DNA of 15,545 bases from NCBI GenBank assembly GCA_002404095.1, contig DHJA01000032.1, positions 1-15,545 on the forward strand. Direction: 5' to 3'. The position numbers and the translations under genes were made by a program. Numbering within the stretch: position 1 is the first letter of the stretch; the number at the start of each line of letters is the position of its first letter. The notes under the pieces are model-generated. The model saw only the letters and a program-made list of their open reading frames with translations, searched no databases and had not been told where the DNA came from. Source of the DNA: Planctomycetaceae bacterium UBA4732. GTDB lineage: Bacteria; Planctomycetota; Planctomycetia; Gemmatales; Gemmataceae. Shown one piece after another: positions 7,448-15,522 of the stretch.

Positions 7448-7533
7448 GATGCCGAATGCCGAATGCCGAATGAAAACCGCAAGTCGCATTCTGTATTCAT
7501 TCCCCCATTCCCCATTCCGCATTCCCCATTCGA
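7448..7533. repeat. Low-complexity GAATGCC / CATTCCC repeat tract
   Basis: Starts with three tandem units built on gatgccgaatgccgaatg (about 7448-7472). After a short spacer there is a second run of cattccccattccgcattc-like units (7495-7532) that is roughly the reverse complement of the first. The two runs could pair imperfectly. The tract fills nearly all of the 94-nt gap between the permease and threonine synthase, and leaves little room for a normal ribosome site. Confidence 0.7.
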
Positions 7534-7537
7534 GCTT

Positions 7538-8932
7538 ATGACTGACGCCGTTTACCAACGCTGTATCAACCCCGACTGCGCCGCCACGAGCGGCGTCGAG
7601 GACACCTCGTTTCAATGTCCCAAGTGCGGCGGCCTCATGGACGTGGCCTACGATTGGGACCGATTGCAACCGCCGAAGTCGCTGCGCGACTTCGAGGCTA
7701 AGTGGGCCGACCGTAGCAACCCGCTCAGCTTTAGCGGCGTCTGGCGCTTCCGTGAACTGCTGCCCTTCGCCCCGCCCGAGAAGATTCTCACCATCGGCGA
7801 GGGCCAAACGATCTTGCAAAAAGCCGACGCCGTCGCGTCCTACGTCGGCCTCAATCCTGGGCGGCTTTTTCTCCAGTATGAGGGCTTAAACCCGTCCGGC
7901 AGCTTCAAGGACAACGGCATGACGGCGGCGTTCACCCACGCCCGCATGACCGGCGCCCGCCGCGCCGCCTGCGCCTCCACCGGCAACACCAGCGCGTCGT
8001 TGGCCGTCTTCTGCTCCGCGTCCGGGCTGATGAAGGCCATCGTCTTCATCGGCAGCGGCAAAATCTCTTATGGCAAACTCGCCCAGGCGCTCGACCACGG
8101 CGCCCTGACGGTGCAGATCGCCGGCGACTTCGACGACGCCATGCACCGCGTCCAACAGGTCGCGCGCAAACTCGGCATCTATCTCGTCAACAGCGTTAAT
8201 CCCTTCCGCCTGGAAGGGCAAAAGACGATAATGTATCGCGTGTTGGAGGCGCTGCGCTGGGAGGCGCCCGACTGGATCGTCGTGCCCGGCGGCAACCTCG
8301 GCAACGTCAGCGCCTTCGGCAAAGCCTTTATCGAGTTATCGGAGCTGGGATTGCTGAAACAACTGCCGCGCCTGGCCGTCATTAACGCGGCAGGCGCGAA
8401 TACGTTTCACATGCTCCACGGAACTCACGGCCTGCGCTGGAACGCCGGCCGGCCCGTGCGCAAGACCAGCGACGACTACTACGCCGGCCTCGACGCCGGC
8501 GGAACGCGGGCGGCGACCATCGCCAGCGCCATTGAGATCAACCGGCCGGTAAACTTGACCAAGGCGTTGCGGGCGCTGGACCATTGCGGCGGCGTGGTGC
8601 GCGACGCGACGGATCAGGACATGATGGACGCCAAGGCGCAGGTCGGGGCCGGCGGTCTCGGCTGCGAACCGGCGTCGGCGGCGAGCGTGGCCGGCGCCCG
8701 GCGGCTGCGCCAGGAAGGCGTCATCGGCGCCGACGACCGTGTGGTGTGCATCTTAACCGGCCATCAGCTCAAAGACCCGACGGCGACCGTGGCCTACCAC
8801 AGCACCGACCAGCGGACGTTCGACGAAGTGCTGGGCAGCCGGGGCGTGCGCCGCGCGGCCTTCGCCAATCGGGCCGTGCAGGTGCCCAACGATTTGGACG
8901 AGATCATCAAGGCGATTGAGGTGTATTCGTGA
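7538..8932 (+). CDS. thrC: Threonine synthase (PLP-dependent)
   Basis: A 464-residue enzyme expected to convert O-phosphohomoserine to threonine and phosphate. The N-terminal zinc-ribbon-like motif has Cys9, Cys14, Cys27 and Cys30, as in one bacterial ThrC subgroup. The PLP lysine is Lys124 in [11 protein letters not shown], and the phosphate-binding loop is [16 protein letters not shown] (249-264). Length is normal for the family. ATG 7538 was chosen because the upstream in-frame extension to 7463 translates the repeat tract. The ribosome site here is weak (cgagc). The stop overlaps the dapB start by 4 nt. A related PLP enzyme such as cysteate synthase is a remote alternative; the dapB context supports aspartate-family metabolism. 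Confidence 0.92.
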   Translation: MTDAVYQRCINPDCAATSGVEDTSFQCPKCGGLMDVAYDWDRLQPPKSLRDFEAKWADRSNPLSFSGVWRFRELLPFAPPEKILTIGEGQTILQKADAVASYVGLNPGRLFLQYEGLNPSGSFKDNGMTAAFTHARMTGARRAACASTGNTSASLAVFCSASGLMKAIVFIGSGKISYGKLAQALDHGALTVQIAGDFDDAMHRVQQVARKLGIYLVNSVNPFRLEGQKTIMYRVLEALRWEAPDWIVVPGGNLGNVSAFGKAFIELSELGLLKQLPRLAVINAAGANTFHMLHGTHGLRWNAGRPVRKTSDDYYAGLDAGGTRAATIASAIEINRPVNLTKALRALDHCGGVVRDATDQDMMDAKAQVGAGGLGCEPASAASVAGARRLRQEGVIGADDRVVCILTGHQLKDPTATVAYHSTDQRTFDEVLGSRGVRRAAFANRAVQVPNDLDEIIKAIEVYS

Positions 8933-9723
8933 AAACGACCATCGCGATCAACGGCGCCGCCGGCCGCATGGGCCAACGGCTCGTCCACCTGTGCCAACAG
9001 GACGCCGAACTCGAACTCGGCGCCGCCCTGGAGGCGCCCGGCAGTCCGCACATCGGCCGCGACATCGGAGAAGTCTGCGGCCTCGGCCCGATCGGCGTGG
9101 CCGTGCGCGATGAACTGCCGATTGATAAGCGCATCGAAGTCGTCGTCGATTTCTCCATGCCGCAGGGCACGATGAACGTCCTACCGGCGTGCGTGAAGCG
9201 GCGCATCCCGCTCGTCGTCGCCACCACGGGACATACGCTAGAGCAAAAGGCGCAAATCGAGGAAGCCGCCCACGACACCGCCTTGCTCATGGCGCCAAAC
9301 ATGAGCTTGTCCGTCAACGTACTCTTTCAGCTGGTCAAGCAGGCGGCCGAGTTGCTGACCGGCAAGGATTTCGATGTGGAAATTGTGGAGCGGCATCATC
9401 GCTTCAAGAAGGATTCGCCCAGCGGCACAGCCCTGCACTTCGCCCGCATCGTGCAAGAGACGATGGGCCAGAGCGAGCTGCGCCACGGCCGCGAGGGGCT
9501 GGTCGGCGAACGGCCGCGCGGCGAGATCGGTATGCACGCTCTGCGCGTCGGCGACAACGTCGGCGAGCATACCATCATTTTCAGTACGCTCGGCGAGACG
9601 CTGGAGCTGACGCACCGCGGCCACACGCGCGACAGCTACGCCCGCGGCGCCCTTCTGGCGGCCAGGTTCCTCGCCGGCAAGCCGGCAGGGCGGTACAGCA
9701 TGGACGATGTGCTGGGGTTGTGA
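8929..9723 (+). CDS. dapB: 4-hydroxy-tetrahydrodipicolinate reductase
   Basis: A 264-residue cytoplasmic NAD(P)H-dependent enzyme of lysine and meso-diaminopimelate synthesis. The Rossmann loop is NGAAGRMGQ (8-16). The catalytic and substrate segment is [15 protein letters not shown] (154-168), matching the family pattern HH-R-x-K-x-D-[AS]-PSGTA, with His156 and Lys160 in the catalytic positions. The family-typical ATTGHT and [12 protein letters not shown] are also present. The GTG start lies in a GTGA overlap with thrC, so the two are translationally coupled. Diaminopimelate would serve peptidoglycan and lysine synthesis. Confidence 0.95.
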   Translation: MKTTIAINGAAGRMGQRLVHLCQQDAELELGAALEAPGSPHIGRDIGEVCGLGPIGVAVRDELPIDKRIEVVVDFSMPQGTMNVLPACVKRRIPLVVATTGHTLEQKAQIEEAAHDTALLMAPNMSLSVNVLFQLVKQAAELLTGKDFDVEIVERHHRFKKDSPSGTALHFARIVQETMGQSELRHGREGLVGERPRGEIGMHALRVGDNVGEHTIIFSTLGETLELTHRGHTRDSYARGALLAARFLAGKPAGRYSMDDVLGL

Positions 9724-9750
9724 GGAGACGCTGCTGTTCCGTCAGCGACC

Positions 9751-9778
9751 TTGACCCCCCCGACCGGCGTATTAGAAT
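9751..9778 (+). promoter_or_regulatory. Candidate sigma70-type promoter for the DUF1573-like gene
   Basis: TTGACC (9751-9756), a 16-nt spacer and TAGAAT (9773-9778) lie in the 120-nt gap after dapB, about 65 nt before the next start. This suggests that the envelope genes downstream are transcribed separately from thrC-dapB. Confidence 0.5.
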
Positions 9779-9843
9779 GGGGGCGACCTTGGTACTCGGA
9801 CCTTCTCCCTCATGGATCCACTTCCTTGGTCGGAGCGGCTGTT

Positions 9844-11166
9844 ATGAAATCAATACAGGGGATCATCGCCCTCGGCGTCTTAGCGGCGCTGGTTTTCGGC
9901 GGCACCTTCTTCGTCAACTACCTCCACGGCGGCAAAGGCGTCGTCAAAGTCACGGCGCCGCAGGCCCGATTGACGTTCGCCGACCTCGAAACCAATTACC
10001 CCGAGTCGTCCAAGCGGCCCGCGGAGGAGGAGATCGGTCAACCCAAGTCGCACGACTTCTGGTTCCAGAATGACAACCCCGCGGCGCTGCCGCTAGGCGT
10101 CTTCTCCATGACTTGCCAATGTACGCACGTTCAGATTTATATCGCCCCGGCCGACTGGAAGGACGTACCAGCGGCCGCCGACCGTGAAAAAGCCATGAAC
10201 GATCTAATGAAGCTGACGAAGGCAACGGAGTTGAAGGATAAGGATGACAAAGCGCCGGTCGTGGCCGTGCCGGCCGGGGCGGTCGGCGTGTTGCGGCTAG
10301 AGTGGAAGGGCGACCGACCGGGGCCGAAAGACCTGGCCGCCGAGTTGTGGATGGGCGAGAAAGGCCCTGGCCCAACGCAACGCTTCCTGATTCGCACGGT
10401 GTTCATCGGCCCGTTACGGGTCGTGCCGGACCTCGATTTCGGTGATCAGCCCCAAGAGAAATTGCCCATCAAAGCCAGCTTTCCTTGCTGGTCCTCGACG
10501 CGAACCGAGTTCCCACTGGACGCCCAGGTGCTTCAGAACCGCTTGAACAAGGAATCCAACCCATTCACTGTCGGCAAGCCCGTGCCGTTCACGGAAAAGG
10601 ACTTCGACGCGCTGCGAAGAGACCCCAACAACGGCGCCGTGCTGGCAGGCTACATGGTTCCCGTGGAACTGCTCAAGGTGTCGGCGGACAAGAAGACACT
10701 GTTCGATCTGGGCTTGTTCCGGCAGCGGATTGAGTTGAAGATGGACGACGACAATAAGGCTCAGGTCGTCGTCAAGGGTTCCATTGAGGGCGACCTGAGC
10801 GTCGTCGGCGCCGACGCCAGCAGCCCTGTGCATTTTCCGTCGTTCGACCGCACGACCGCCGTGTCCCAGCCGGTCGTCGTGGAGAGCGAAGCGGGCGTGG
10901 CTTCGCTAACGCTCGACAGGAGCCGGACGCCGGCTTTTCTGGATGTGGATTTCCCGGCCGGACCGGAGAAGAGCGGAGATCGCAAGACCTGGACGCTGAG
11001 AGTAAAGTGGAATCCGGGCAGCCAGGCCGAGGGCGTCTTCCCCCGCGACGAGGACGAATACCGCGACAGCGCCGTCTATATCAAGCCGGTGTACGCTCAA
11101 CCGGGGGCGACGGCGCCGTCGTCTCTCCGCATTCCCGTGTATGGAAAGGCGGACGCGCCGCAATAA
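9844..11166 (+). CDS. Membrane-anchored protein with DUF1573-like domain
   Basis: A 440-residue protein with one N-terminal membrane span (about 5-25) and an extracytoplasmic body. Residues 69-98 fit the DUF1573 pattern: SHDFWFQNDNPAALPLGVFS followed by MTCQCTHVQI, with paired Cys91 and Cys93 (CxC). DUF1573 is an immunoglobulin-like fold of unknown function, common in planctomycetes and Bacteroidetes. A Lys/Asp-rich stretch (about 115-137) and further beta-rich segments follow, possibly a second and third similar domain (VGVLRLEWKG; about 195-270 and 330-400). ATG 9844 is preferred over the longer frame at 9751, which would begin inside the promoter candidate. Its neighbour is the haem protein gene in the same direction, 159 nt downstream. 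The domain call is moderate. Confidence 0.72.
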   Translation: MKSIQGIIALGVLAALVFGGTFFVNYLHGGKGVVKVTAPQARLTFADLETNYPESSKRPAEEEIGQPKSHDFWFQNDNPAALPLGVFSMTCQCTHVQIYIAPADWKDVPAAADREKAMNDLMKLTKATELKDKDDKAPVVAVPAGAVGVLRLEWKGDRPGPKDLAAELWMGEKGPGPTQRFLIRTVFIGPLRVVPDLDFGDQPQEKLPIKASFPCWSSTRTEFPLDAQVLQNRLNKESNPFTVGKPVPFTEKDFDALRRDPNNGAVLAGYMVPVELLKVSADKKTLFDLGLFRQRIELKMDDDNKAQVVVKGSIEGDLSVVGADASSPVHFPSFDRTTAVSQPVVVESEAGVASLTLDRSRTPAFLDVDFPAGPEKSGDRKTWTLRVKWNPGSQAEGVFPRDEDEYRDSAVYIKPVYAQPGATAPSSLRIPVYGKADAPQ

Positions 11167-11182
11167 GCGGTTGTAACACTTT

Positions 11183-11261
11183 GGCGAGCCGGGGGCGTAA
11201 GCCCCCGGAGATAGTTTCAGCGATTGCACGGAACTCCGGGAGCTTACGCTCCCGGCTCGCC
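11183..11261. repeat. 79-nt double-hairpin repeat, copy 1
   Basis: Two hairpins in inverted orientation: ccgggggc-GTAA-gcccccgg (11189-11208) and ccgggagc-TTAC-gctcccgg (11236-11255), separated by about 27 nt and bounded by ggcgag/ctcgcc ends. It differs from copy 2 at six of 79 positions; two of those are the A11241-T11250 pair in place of G-C. The organisation is like a REPIN (paired inverted REP sequences). It lies between the DUF1573-like and cytochrome genes. Confidence 0.85.
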
Positions 11262-11278
11262 ATCTATTAGTGACTGGC

Positions 11279-11299
11279 GGCGAGCTGGAGTGGCTCGCC
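11279..11299 (+). other. Small stem-loop in the cytochrome leader
   Basis: ggcgagc (11279-11285) pairs with gctcgcc (11293-11299) around a 7-nt loop, ending 12 nt before the AAGGAGG ribosome site. The arm sequence is the same as the tips of the 79-nt repeat just upstream. It could be a repeat remnant or could affect access to the start. Confidence 0.45.
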
Positions 11300-11325
11300 G
11301 AAGCAACCCTGAAGGAGGTAGGCCG

Positions 11326-13056
11326 TTGACGCAACCAACCAACCAGGACGATTTCGCTGGCGCATCCGGACGCCCGGCGCCGGAGAAGAAGCCGGCCTGC
11401 ACGCGCGGCCTGGCATTCCAACTGGCGGCGCTGGGGTTGATCGTGGTGAGCGGCTTGGCCGGCACCGGGCTGGCGCGTTGGCTGCAATCGCCGCAGGCCG
11501 TCGCGCCGAAGGACGACAACGCGCTGGTTCTGTCGCCGCGCCTCTTCCCAGGTTGGAACAAGCCGGATCTGGTTCTCGTCGTCAGCGCCGAGCAACACGG
11601 CTATTTGCTACCCTGCGGCTGCTCCCACCCGCAGAAAGGCGGATTGGAACGCCGATCTAACCTGATCGCGGCGCTCCAGGCGCGCGGCTGGCCTGTGAAC
11701 GCCGTCGATCTCGGCAACGCGCCTCAGATCATAGCGCCGGCCGGACTGCCCAATGTTCAGGGACTTATCAAGTACCGCTATGCGATGAAGTCGATGGCGC
11801 GGATGGGCTATACGGCCGTCGGCATCGGCGAATATGAGGCGTCGATGCCGCTAACCAAGACCCTGGACGAGTACGCCCTTAACGCGGAGAAGCCGCGCGT
11901 GGTGTGCGCCAATCTGAAGGAACCGGAGGTCAAATATCCCGGTGAAACCAAGACATGGCAGCTCGCCGATCCGATCAAGGGTTCGGACGTGACGCTCGGC
12001 GTGACGGGCTTGGTCGGGCTGTCGGTGCGCGATCGCATCGCAAAGAAAGACAAGACCGTGGATTGGATCGACTCGACGCCGGCCCTGAACACCGTCCTCA
12101 AGGAGATGGACGCGGCGAAGGTGGACCTGCGCGTGCTGCTGTACATGGGTTCGATCAGCCAGGGACCGGCCGGTTCGCCAGCGGAGGCGGTGGCCTGCGC
12201 GGAGGCGTTTCCGCAGTTTCCGTTGATCGTGGCACTGGACGACACCGATGAGCCGCGCTCCGACCCGCTTTATGCGGCCATTCCTAAGACCGGCGCCAAG
12301 ACCATGCTCGTGAGCCTCGGCCACAAGGGCAAGTACGTCGGCGTTGTCGGCGTCTTCCGCACGGGCAAGGCGGCTCGGCCGTTCGAGTTGAAGTATCAGC
12401 TGATCGAGATGGGCGAGGAATTCATGACGCCGAAGGGTAAAGAGGCCGATCAACCCATCCTCAAGCTGATGGAAGAGTACACAGCGGAGCTGAAAAGGGA
12501 GAATTACCTGGGGCAGTACCCGCAAATATCTCATCCGAATCAGGCAACCGCAAAGGGGAAGATCCCGAAATACGTCGGCACGGGGCGCTGCACGGATTGC
12601 CACATCGCGGCCGGGAAGGTATGGGAGAAGACGCCGCATAGCCACGCCTACAAGACGCTGGCGGACGCGAAACAGCCGTCGAACCGTGAGTACGACCCGG
12701 AGTGCATCGTGTGCCACACGGTTGGCTTCGGTTATGAAAGCGGCTTCACGACGGCGGCGAAAATGCCGGACCTAAAGAACGTGGGCTGCGAAAGCTGTCA
12801 CGGCCCCGGCAGCCTACATAGCAACAATTCGACCAACGTGGCGTTGCAATTGGCGATGAACCCGTGGAAGGCGCCGGTCGGCGAGACGGAAGTTTTGAAG
12901 GCAAGGCGAATAAGGCGGATCGACGATTACTGTCAAAAGTGTCACGACCCGGAGAACGACGTGAACTGGACGGACGGCGGCTTCGAGCGCAATTGGCCGA
13001 AGGTGGCGCATCCGACGCCGCCGGAGGAGAAACAGGACGCAGCGGCCGGGAAGTAG
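11326..13056 (+). CDS. Anchored fusion: degenerate UshA-like metallophosphoesterase domain plus tetrahaem C554-type cytochrome domain
   Basis: A 576-residue extracytoplasmic protein. Residues 26-49 form a signal anchor. Residues 80-390 follow the 5'-nucleotidase (UshA) order, including HGYLLPCGCSHPQKGGLERR, but the metal-binding motifs look changed: SAEQHG (87-92) in place of N-D-x-H-G, VDLGN (127-131) in place of V-D-x-G-D, and GIGEYE (166-171) in place of G-N-H-E. Residues 415-565 carry four CxxCH haem sites at Cys422, 460, 488 and 536, with YVGTGRCTDCH and CESCHGPGSLH typical of the cytochrome c554 family. An electron-transfer role is likely and phosphatase activity unlikely. TTG 11326 is chosen for its exact AAGGAGG 7 nt ahead; the ATG at 11224 lies inside a repeat. 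The redox partner is unknown. Confidence 0.85.
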   Translation: MTQPTNQDDFAGASGRPAPEKKPACTRGLAFQLAALGLIVVSGLAGTGLARWLQSPQAVAPKDDNALVLSPRLFPGWNKPDLVLVVSAEQHGYLLPCGCSHPQKGGLERRSNLIAALQARGWPVNAVDLGNAPQIIAPAGLPNVQGLIKYRYAMKSMARMGYTAVGIGEYEASMPLTKTLDEYALNAEKPRVVCANLKEPEVKYPGETKTWQLADPIKGSDVTLGVTGLVGLSVRDRIAKKDKTVDWIDSTPALNTVLKEMDAAKVDLRVLLYMGSISQGPAGSPAEAVACAEAFPQFPLIVALDDTDEPRSDPLYAAIPKTGAKTMLVSLGHKGKYVGVVGVFRTGKAARPFELKYQLIEMGEEFMTPKGKEADQPILKLMEEYTAELKRENYLGQYPQISHPNQATAKGKIPKYVGTGRCTDCHIAAGKVWEKTPHSHAYKTLADAKQPSNREYDPECIVCHTVGFGYESGFTTAAKMPDLKNVGCESCHGPGSLHSNNSTNVALQLAMNPWKAPVGETEVLKARRIRRIDDYCQKCHDPENDVNWTDGGFERNWPKVAHPTPPEEKQDAAAGK

Positions 13057-13065
13057 GAGGTGGAA

Positions 13066-13094
13066 GCGCTTCCCTTCGGGTCGCGGCTAAACGA
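13066..13094 (+). repeat. Dispersed repeat, second copy
   Basis: 27 of 29 bases match positions 1-29. It leads directly into the terminator hairpin at 13082, so the repeat may be a spread terminator cassette. Confidence 0.6.
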
Positions 13095-13105
13095 GTTTAG
13101 CCGCG
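13082..13105. terminator. Hairpin between convergent genes, probable bidirectional terminator
   Basis: The 11-nt arms cgcggctaaac (13082-13092) and gtttagccgcg (13095-13105) are perfect, with GA between them, in the 56-nt gap between the cytochrome and propeller stops. There is no long T-run on either strand, so the terminator role rests on position and symmetry. Confidence 0.55.
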
Positions 13106-13112
13106 GCCTTCA

Positions 13113-14483
13113 CTATTTCTCCGGAATAACCTCCAAGCAAACCAGCCGATCGCGGCCGCGCAGATAGAGCAGCCCGTGCGACAACACCGGCGCCGCCCAC
13201 GCTGGATACTGGAGCAACGGCACTTCCTCACCCTCTTCCGTCCGCTTGAGATCGACGCGCGAAACCTCCTCATACTTCTTCGGATTCACCTTGAGCAGTC
13301 GCAACGCGCCGTCCTCGCTTAGGCAGACGAAATGGCCGTCCACCAACATTAGCGAACAACGCTTTAAGTCCGGTACGCTCCACATCACCTTGCCCGTCGC
13401 CAATTCAATACAACGCAACTCCGCATTCTCCGGCTGCCGGCCGCTGCAGCCGTAGAGATAGCCAGCGACGTAAATCGGCGTGTTCCAGTGACATTGCATA
13501 CTCTTGTTGCGCGGCCTGTCGGCGTCAGTCCATACGGGATTGCAAGCGCCCGGTTTCACTTCCACCAACGCGGCGCCCGGCCCATACGTCTCGGAGATGA
13601 ACACGCGGTCGCCTACCACGACCGGGTTGGAAGCGTTGACGCTCTCCAGGGTTTTCGCCCTCCAGGGATAGTGAAAGTCCACCTTGCCGGATGCCGGATC
13701 GAATCCAATGAGGCCGCCGCGCGCCAATAGGAAGCACCAACGCCGGCCGGCGATGGTAGCCAGCACCGGCGACGAATAGCTGGCCAACTCATCGCTGATG
13801 TGGTAGGCAACCTTGCCTGTGAGCTTGTCGAAGGCGACAACGCCGCTGTCCGCCCCCTCAAGGTCGAGCGTCGGCCGCGTTTCCGTCGTGCCTTTGGGGC
13901 TGCCGCCGACCTGGGCGATGAGTAGATCGCCTTCGATCACCGGCGTACTGCCGACGCCGAAGAAATTCTGCACGACGCCGAATTCGGCGTTCACGTCTTT
14001 CTTCCAGATCACCTTGCCGTCTTCGATGCGAAGGCAGTGCAACATGCCTTCGGGGCCGTACAGATAAACGCGGTCGCGGTCCACGACGGGGCAACAGCGC
14101 GGGCCGCCGCTGTAGTGGTAAAGGTCTTCGTAGTTGGTCGGATATTCAAACGTCCAAAGCGGATCGCCTGTTTCGCTTTTAAGGCAGCTAAGGCGGGCGC
14201 GCGTGCGGAGGCGGTCGAAGACGAACAGCCGGCCGCGGCTGATCGTGGCGGCGGCGTAGCCTTCGGACAGGCGCTTTTGCCAGACGAGTCGCGGCCCTTC
14301 CTTCGGCCAAGGGACGACGAGGCCGGTTTCCGACGAAACGCTGTCGCCGGTCGGTCCGAGGAAGCGCGGCCAATCGACGCCCGCGCGGCGCGTGCCGAGG
14401 TCAGGCGGCAAAGCATAGTCAGCGGTCGGCGCGGCCGTACAGCCCAGGGCGAGGATGCAGCAGGAGAGCGCGAGGAAGCGCAT
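13113..14483 (-). CDS. PQQ-binding-like beta-propeller lipoprotein (BamB-like fold)
   Basis: A 456-residue lipoprotein. Its signal ends at LALGC (Cys15). The body is a series of propeller blades, each with a strand pattern like GRLFVFDRL, GDPLWTFEY, DRVYLYGPEGMLHCLRIEDG, GKVIWKKDV, GGLIGFDPASGKV and RCIELATGKVMWSVPDL. These W- and G-ending blades define the PQQ-like/BamB fold, but whether PQQ binds is not known, and many planctomycete members are simply structural. ATG 14483 has AGAGGA about 9 nt ahead; the longer frame to 14687 reads through a hairpin repeat. The gene converges with the cytochrome gene. A role with the cytochrome is possible but unproven. Confidence 0.85.
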   Translation of the reverse strand: MRFLALSCCILALGCTAAPTADYALPPDLGTRRAGVDWPRFLGPTGDSVSSETGLVVPWPKEGPRLVWQKRLSEGYAAATISRGRLFVFDRLRTRARLSCLKSETGDPLWTFEYPTNYEDLYHYSGGPRCCPVVDRDRVYLYGPEGMLHCLRIEDGKVIWKKDVNAEFGVVQNFFGVGSTPVIEGDLLIAQVGGSPKGTTETRPTLDLEGADSGVVAFDKLTGKVAYHISDELASYSSPVLATIAGRRWCFLLARGGLIGFDPASGKVDFHYPWRAKTLESVNASNPVVVGDRVFISETYGPGAALVEVKPGACNPVWTDADRPRNKSMQCHWNTPIYVAGYLYGCSGRQPENAELRCIELATGKVMWSVPDLKRCSLMLVDGHFVCLSEDGALRLLKVNPKKYEEVSRVDLKRTEEGEEVPLLQYPAWAAPVLSHGLLYLRGRDRLVCLEVIPEK

Positions 14484-14531
14484 AGCGTGTCGTCCTCTGG
14501 ATCGGTGGCTGGTCCAGATTATCGTACTGCT

Positions 14532-14610
14532 GGCGAGCCGGGGGCGTAAGCCCCCGGAGATGGTTTCAGCGACTGACCGGAACTCCGGGGGCTTACGCCC
14601 CCGGCTCGCC
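14532..14610. repeat. 79-nt double-hairpin repeat, copy 2
   Basis: Its 28-nt arms (14532-14559 and 14583-14610) are perfect reverse complements around 23 nt. Each arm is itself a hairpin with a GTAA (or, inverted, TTAC) loop. It lies in the 272-nt divergent gap between the propeller and PEP-CTERM genes, so it is not a simple terminator. The rest of that gap shows only a weak TTGTGC-17-TTAAAC pair (14624-14652) as a possible promoter for the PEP-CTERM gene. Confidence 0.88.
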
Positions 14611-14755
14611 CAATCAATTCGCCTTGTGCCAGATTTCGCATTCCTGTTAAACTCCGCGCACTGGAGAAATCGCAGATTATCCCCCAAGCGGCCGCGGCAT
14701 GGAGTCGCGCCTTTGCGACGAGCGCCGCTCCGGTACGCACCGAAAGGAGTTCACT

Positions 14756-15499
14756 ATGCGGAAGAACCTGTGGCCGGCCTTCGCGGCCGTCGGCCTTTGT
14801 CTCGCGGTCCCCGGCCTCGGACGAGCAGGACTTATCACGTTCGACGACCACTACGTCGCCGGAATTGCGAACACTGTCAGTTACAACGGCTTGCAGAATG
14901 CCACCCAGTTGACCGAAGCGTACGCCGCGGAAGGCGTCCACTTCAGCGGTCCCAACAACGGCGATGGAACCCTCAACGGTGGTGCTATCGTCTACGACGC
15001 TGGCGACCAGTACAATTTGGGTGTGGCGCCTCACAGTGGTAACAACGTCCTAGCTTTCAACCGCAACGCGCAAGTCGGAGGAGGCCCTTACTACTATTGG
15101 TTCCCCCAAAGTCCCGCAGGCAAGGCGACCGATCCCGAAACTATCACGTTCGACTCCACCCAGTCGCAGGTGTCAATCTGGGCGGCCGGCGGACTGCAAG
15201 CGCACCAGTTCCTGATTCAGGGCTTCGACGCTAATAACAGCCTTGTAGACTCGCAGACGGCGACCACGCAAGGCTGGTCCGAGCTGACCGTATCGGGCGG
15301 CGGGATTCAATCCGTAGTCCTGACCGAGATCGGCCATGCCGGAGATTCGTGGGTCTACGACGACCTTTCCTTCACGCCCGACGGCAGCGCAGGAGTGGCC
15401 GGCGGCGCCAGTGGAGCGCCGGAACCGGGCAGCCTTGTGCTGTTGAGCCTCGGCGGCTTCGGCTTGGCCGGCTGGCGTTGGCGGATAGGGATGCGCTAG
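14756..15499 (+). CDS. PEP-CTERM secreted protein
   Basis: A 247-residue exported protein. The signal peptide runs from residue 1 to about 24 (ending GRAGLITFDD). A beta-rich, Asn/Gly-rich body follows, with ITFDSTQSQVSIWAAGG (130-146) and WVYDDLSFTP near its end, like a carbohydrate-binding or MAM-like sandwich; I do not name the domain. The C-terminus is the PEP-CTERM sorting signal: Pro-Glu-Pro at 222-225, a hydrophobic helix (LVLLSLGGFGLAGW) and an Arg-rich end. The family is cut by an exosortase and anchored outside, often with exopolysaccharide. No exosortase gene is in the window. ATG 14756 has AAAGGAG 6 nt ahead; the frame from 14699 is longer without support. Confidence 0.88.
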   Translation: MRKNLWPAFAAVGLCLAVPGLGRAGLITFDDHYVAGIANTVSYNGLQNATQLTEAYAAEGVHFSGPNNGDGTLNGGAIVYDAGDQYNLGVAPHSGNNVLAFNRNAQVGGGPYYYWFPQSPAGKATDPETITFDSTQSQVSIWAAGGLQAHQFLIQGFDANNSLVDSQTATTQGWSELTVSGGGIQSVVLTEIGHAGDSWVYDDLSFTPDGSAGVAGGASGAPEPGSLVLLSLGGFGLAGWRWRIGMR

Positions 15500-15522
15500 C
15501 ACATCCTTGAACTTAGATTCCG

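Noticed and set aside
11851..12717. 288-residue minus-strand frame
   Set aside because: It is the antisense shadow of the haem-protein gene, whose four CxxCH sites prove the other strand.
11183..14610. CRISPR array or tRNA-like genes in the hairpin repeats
   Set aside because: The two copies are 3.3 kb apart, with no regular spacers, no cas gene and no cloverleaf with tRNA consensus bases.
14455..15042. 195-residue plus-strand frame over the repeat
   Set aside because: It translates the hairpin repeat (ASRGRKPPE type) and runs in another frame through the PEP-CTERM gene.
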